Assembly: GCA_003439945.1 (NCBI GenBank)
Contig: QVRM01006033.1
Location: 52,501 to 116,500, forward strand
Source: Dermanyssus gallinae
Taxonomy: Eukaryota; Arthropoda; Arachnida; Mesostigmata; Dermanyssidae
DNA length: 64,000 bases
Direction of reading: 5' to 3'
Made by a program: the position numbers and the translations under genes. This document shows, piece by piece, positions 59,480 through 64,000 of the stretch. The notes under the pieces were generated by a model. It saw only the letters and a list, made by a program, of their open reading frames with translations, had not been told where the DNA came from and ran no database searches. The first letter of the stretch is position 1. Each line of letters opens with the position of its first letter.

Positions 59480-59765
59480 GTGATGAGGGCTGGATAGTCA
59501 TGAGCATTTTTCTCTCCCCTGTTACCAGTTCGATTCGTTTGCCAATCTTCTGGAGAAGCGATCATGCCTCGTGGCCGGATCATCGAAGTGTCTCGAATAC
59601 TAGCGGCACAAAAATTAACTCTCTGGCGAGCTGGGTCTACTTGGTAATCTTTTGTCGTTCAACGTTTCGTGCCGCGTAGCCAGTGGCGGATGCATTGGCC
59701 TCCAGATTATAGGGAGCGAGGTTGCCGGTGATCGCCGCATCCCAAGCAAGCGACGTATCAAACTG
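59480..59765 (-). mobile_element. RLE retrotransposon scrap
   Basis: The minus strand gives DTSLAWDAAITGNLAPYNLE, SATGYAARNVERQKITK and, beyond a stop, ELIFVPLVFETL and QKIGKRIELVTGERK. These follow the order of the RLE C-terminus (SLAWDATV, KVRKY, F.P.AFETLG, KVGKRLILASGDKR). Confidence 0.7.
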
Positions 59766-59844
59766 TGTCTTTGCTTTGGCTTTCGAGCTTTGTTGTGCTC
59801 TGAAAAAATAGTGGGGTGAATGTACATATTGAGTGTAGCGATTA

Positions 59845-61080
59845 TTGTTTTCATTGGGTATAGATGGGCTTTCCTCGCCGAACGATCTTATCGTAAATTG
59901 TTGTTGTTGTTATCGCGTGGCAATCGCGACAGAGGTTATATATGCAATCCTTCGGTGGCTCGGTATACTGAGATCAGTCTGTGATCTGTTTATGGAAGTG
60001 TGCCTGAACGGTCAACACTGGTACACGTCTTCGCCCGCGCTAAGCTTTCTAACCATCCAGCGCGTACGTAAGCAACCGAACGAGGGAACCCAGGGCCCCG
60101 TCGTAGAATCTATACCTGGGTTTGTGAGTCTAAGTATTCTTGGCCGGGGTCTACACGGTGTCTATCACTTACGTCGGGCAAGACAGAAAGCCCTTAAAAT
60201 TGCCAATGACTTTGCACGTCTTAAGTCCAACACGCTTGGGCCCCACCACTTCAAGCGATGCATCATCTGTTCGTGGCCGAGTCAGACGCATTATACGGGG
60301 CTCCGGCCTGGCCTTCTAACACCTTAACAATCGCAACGAACCGGAGTTGTTAAAGTGATAATGGCGTACCGAACAATGAGCACAGCGGCAGCGTTTCTAC
60401 TCGCCAGACCGGTTCCTTGAAATCTGGTGGCAGAAGAGCGCCACCGTTTATGGGAAGGCTCTACATTCAAAAAGGCAGATGAGCGCCGACGTGGCATCAA
60501 TCTATGGGTGGTAGCAGTGGGATGGTCTGGGACAGGGTGCTCCAGGCGCCAGTCTCCGAAAACTCCACACATCAAAGAATAGCTAAATCGGGCCAGGGAA
60601 AATTAACCTCTTACACCACCCAGGTCTTGACGGACATCGGGGACTTCCAGGCCTACCTGTTCAGGACCGGGAAGGCATAACTTACATCGCAATCTGTGGC
60701 AAACAACCGCTGCACTATGTGCACATGTCAGTTCTCCGGTGGAGAAGCTAGCCACGAATAGATCTACTCGGTCGGTGGAAGGGGGCTGGTATGGGGAGGC
60801 GACTGGTTTTCCGTGGGTTGGCTCCCTGTACTACCGGCCTACACTTGCAGATGAGTTTTCTGTAGTAGTGTCCGTGTGTGCCAACCGCACAGTTTTTCAG
60901 TTGTTCCTCTTGAGACAAAGGACGTTTTGTGCCGGGTCCTCTCAAGTCAAGTGGATTCCTTGCTAGCGAATATCACGGCTACACAAGCTTCTAACGTCTC
61001 CGATCTGGTCGAAACTAGCGTTGCTATTATACGCCTCCGTTAGCGATCGAGATGCTCATGTTCAAGCAGCTTTACGCTTA
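59845..61080. other. No gene identified
   Basis: A 160-codon open stretch at 59845-60327 has no recognisable motif or splice context. GGGTTTGTGAGTCT near 60118 resembles the family 3 core and may be a sixth, poor copy. Confidence 0.35.
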
Positions 61081-61090
61081 GTTAAGGTGG

Positions 61091-61252
61091 CGGCGCGGTA
61101 TTGTGGATTAGTGCGCTAATCATGGCCATCATCTACCGGCGTGTTGCGGGTTCGATCCCCGACGTTGATTGAAATTTTTTTGAGCGATGCTTATTGAGAA
61201 GAGATAAAAACCCATCTACCGCTGTGAGTCAGCGGTATATGGGTTTTTATCT
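61091..61252 (+). repeat. SINE-like repeat, family 2, copy 2, ending in a long hairpin
   Basis: tRNA-like head (GGATTAGTGCGCTAATC; GCGGGTTCGATCCCC), then TGAGCGATGCTTATTGAGAA as in copy 1. The end (61202-61252) is an inverted repeat of 23-base arms with one mismatch around a TGAGT loop. Confidence 0.75.
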
Positions 61253-61259
61253 ATTTTCT

Positions 61260-63400
61260 AGACTATTTTGTATTAATACTTTCTGTCACCTCTTGCACAT
61301 GTGTTTCTATTCCAGCGTTAAGTATAAGAAGACTTGAAGCGAGATTTAATTTCACGAAAATTCAATTTTTTTACATGGTCATTGGTTTTAATATTTCGAT
61401 TCAGTCGTTGTTAGCGACGTTGCTGGTTGGGTTACTATATACTACGACATGCAGCTTCAGTCTTCCATTTCGTTTGGTCAGGATCCCGGTATTGTAGCTA
61501 GTGTAGTTTTGCCTACATTGGTATGACCTGTATATATAAATTACTTCCTTCGATATCACGGAAAAATAGAAGACTAGACTTTTCACGGATGTGAATGATG
61601 CAAAACTCGTGTAAATGCATCTGTCTGGATAAAACAACTTCTGGGGTTTGCTGTAGCTCTGTGCGATCAGTATGACAAGTAAGGAAAACCGCAAGAAAAA
61701 ATAAATATTTTCGCTTGCTTGTACACATAATGTTTCTTGCAAACGCATCGTAAAAAGCGTGAGAGCATTTATTTGGGATTTAAGTCTTACCGTCCGTCCA
61801 GTGCCACAGTTTCAATCACATTAATTTACATAGCATACATTTAATTCTCTTTCGCCTAGACGTTCTCAATTTCTCTGAAAACGTTGGCTATCAATTAGTA
61901 GCGTATGCAACTCAAGGCAGCAGTTTTGGCTATTACACTACACAGAACACGATCGAATTGCATAGCCTGATGACGGGTGGATACACGCTAGAATATATCA
62001 CCAATCGTAATTGGAGTTGATAGATTAAAATTAACAGACTATAGTTTTACTGTTTGTCAATGAGACGGGTGCGTTATTTTTCGGGAAACCGTAGTGTAAT
62101 GACACTTAAAAAGTAATTACAATATATCACCTTGTTTTCGTTCTTCCGTCTGTCTTCATGATTAACGACTTTGTGAAGTCCGTGTCCGTAACGTCGATTT
62201 CTATCATACCGTAAGGTACTCAATTATCGCATATGAAACATCTATTTCTCTCTTGCGCAGCATTATTTCCCCTATCTTTCTCCTATGCTCGTAGGCCAAC
62301 AGCGTAGACTGTGCCAAATCTGGCAAGTAGATATGTTTATACGTATCTACTGTATGTGGTTAATTGCAGCCCGCTAAATCTGACAAAACTCTGGCAAAAA
62401 ATTACACCGCTAACGGCGTTGGTAACTCAAGCCTGTCCGAATGCTGATGGCACACCGGCTTTGGGAAAACTGTAAGAAACGATATCGCTTTATGTGAGCT
62501 CTCTCTTACAAAGTGTTGACTACTAAGGGTGGTAGTGTATACGGGCTACAGGTTTGCGCCCGTCGTTACATTATTGCCGATGTCAGTTGAACAGTAAGAC
62601 ACGTGAAAAGAAACATTTTGTGAGACCACACTTTCCCTAAATTGTATGGCCGTCCTCCTGAGGCTTCAGGTACCCGTTCGCGGGGTTTCCTCCGCTTCAG
62701 CGAGGATCTTAGAGGACCTCGTTGAGGTCAGCGTCTCCGTCAGTGGTCACTCCTCTGAAGCAGGCTCTAAAGTTAGGAATCACGACAGACGTTTGACTTC
62801 ACGCGCACGCAGAGTACTCACCCGATCGGTGTTCTGCATACCCATGCGGCAATCTCTCCAGGACGTGGAGACATGCTGATAGAACATGAAACAAACACAG
62901 GACTACTTCTACTACTACTACTGCCTGCTATATAAATAGGTCAGCTTACACACGCACGTGCGTGCGGGCCGCCGAGATGTTGCCCAGATCTCGGTCATTG
63001 TCCGTTTGATTCAGCGGTTTAGCGGCGCCCCACCGGCGGGTGGTGATGAGAACGACGCATGTGATGGCAATGTTGGCTGAACTTTTTGTTGACCTGCGTC
63101 GTGCACATGGCGCACATTGAATACATCAACGTGCAGCCGGTCGAACAACCTTTACCACTACTACTACTTCTTCTACTACACTACTACTACTACTATGATT
63201 ACTATATGCATAGCTGCACGGATGTGCTTGTGCACGGCTACGTGGCTGCGTGCGCTTGTGGCAAATAGTGGCTGGGCAGCGTGCTTCACGTGCAATTCAT
63301 CACGTGGTGAATCCGCGTCTATGTGTTAGACTGCACGCACGAGCAAGCCAAATCCGATCGTGCACGATTTTCGAAATTCGAGGCTCGGTGCCTCCTGCGC
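61260..63400. other. No gene identified; possible minus-strand exon near 62875-62822
   Basis: Mostly AT-rich. On the minus strand an ATG at about 62875 opens a short frame ending ACCGATCGG|gtgagtac, a good donor, which could be a first coding exon. The plus-strand frame 62646-62879 overlaps it. Nothing decides between them. Confidence 0.25.
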
Positions 63401-63419
63401 GGGTCCATGCACCCTCTTC

Positions 63420-63545
63420 ATGCTGGCGGTGCTGGTGGTGGTGAAGTCGCTGCTGCTGCTGCTGTTGTTGGTGTTGTTGTCGTTGTTGTTGTTGTTGTCG
63501 TTGTTGTTGTTGGTGCTGTCGTTGTTGTCGTTATTGTTGTTGTTA
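63420..63545 (+). repeat. GCT/GTT triplet-repeat zone
   Basis: Interrupted GCT and GTT units similar to 29500-31000. The last 500 bases are GC-richer and end in CACCATGGTA, a Kozak-like start at 63994, so a gene may begin at the right edge. Confidence 0.6.
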
Positions 63546-64000
63546 AAAGTTAAACTGCAACATCAGCACCACCACCAGAAGCTTCATTGGCCGCGTCGGT
63601 TTGTTCCGCCAATATGGTGGCAATCTCAATGCGCGCCCTCATCACCGCGTCGTCGTCATCATTATCATTTTATCATCATTATCTCACGTCCTGACTGTAA
63701 TTTGTCTCATCATCTTTGTTAGTCAAAATTTCTAGACGACATTTTGCGACGGGCGACGGGAACTATTGCCGCTCTCTCTCTCTTCACGTGTTCAATTCTC
63801 GCATTCTGTTTAACCTCCCCCCGCCATCTCTCTCCTTCTCTATACTCTATACTCTCGATCTCCGTTGGCTTCTGTGTGTGCAGCTTGTCGAGCAGCCACA
63901 GGCAGGCCACAGCGTTGCCTTCATCCTCCGCCGCCGCCGGTGACCACAGTGACCGCCGTGACCGCCCACCACCACAGCCGTCCGCATAGGCACCATGGTA

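Noticed and set aside
61091..61165. Possible true tRNA gene
   Set aside because: Box A and B are present but the ends do not form an acceptor stem, and the segment continues into a SINE body shared with 2165-2330.

Overview
The window looks like nuclear DNA of a metazoan, most likely an arthropod. A parasitiform mite or tick would fit, but that is an impression from composition and element types, not a proof. It has GT-AG introns of a few hundred to a few thousand bases, GC-richer exons in AT-rich flanks, AATAAA signals, C2H2 zinc fingers, many long (TA)n and (ATT)n microsatellites and many non-LTR retrotransposon copies. There are no bacterial-type operons, no CRISPR array and no rRNA.

Host genes I can reconstruct: (1) a two-exon minus-strand gene (8799-7237) for a 314-residue coiled-coil protein with a basic tail. 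(2) A plus-strand gene with coding exons from 35196 to 40415 for a 443-residue six-finger C2H2 protein, with probable 5' non-coding exons ending at 30450 and starting at 34949. (3) The last four exons (55529-57567, plus) of a gene whose product resembles the Sds3/BRMS1 family of Sin3-HDAC corepressor subunits. (4) A small single-pass membrane ORF at 15015-15251 of unknown identity. Possible first exons lie near 6430-6537 and 28760-30450.

Between them is a retrotransposon graveyard. The dominant family is a non-LTR element with a WYLDD-type reverse transcriptase and a C-terminal restriction-like endonuclease (CxC...HGLSC, RPDG...VWD). At least twelve copies or fragments occur on both strands, many abutting (ATT)n/(AAT)n tracts. 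The best copy (20326-17539, minus) ends with AATAAA and an (AAT)n tail. A second copy (20441-23276, plus) lies head-to-head with it. An APE-type LINE with an intact FADD reverse transcriptase follows at 23338-26060, then a decayed CR1/Jockey-like LINE at 26440-27900. Several short repeat families (tRNA-headed SINE-like repeats and a roughly 150-170-bp unnamed repeat with at least five copies) are scattered between genes and in introns.

Layout: 1-7.2 kb repeats and fragments; 7.2-8.8 coiled-coil gene; 8.9-11.1 RLE element; 11.3-15 tandem duplication, palindromes and an RLE relic; 15.0 small ORF; 16.4-28.5 nested retrotransposons; 28.6-31.2 triplet-repeat, promoter-like zone; 32.4-34.2 nested RLE pieces; 30.4-40.4 zinc-finger gene; 41-55 repeats and relics; 55.5-57.6 Sds3/BRMS1-like gene; 58-64 repeats, a SINE with a long hairpin, an RLE scrap and a triplet-rich zone.
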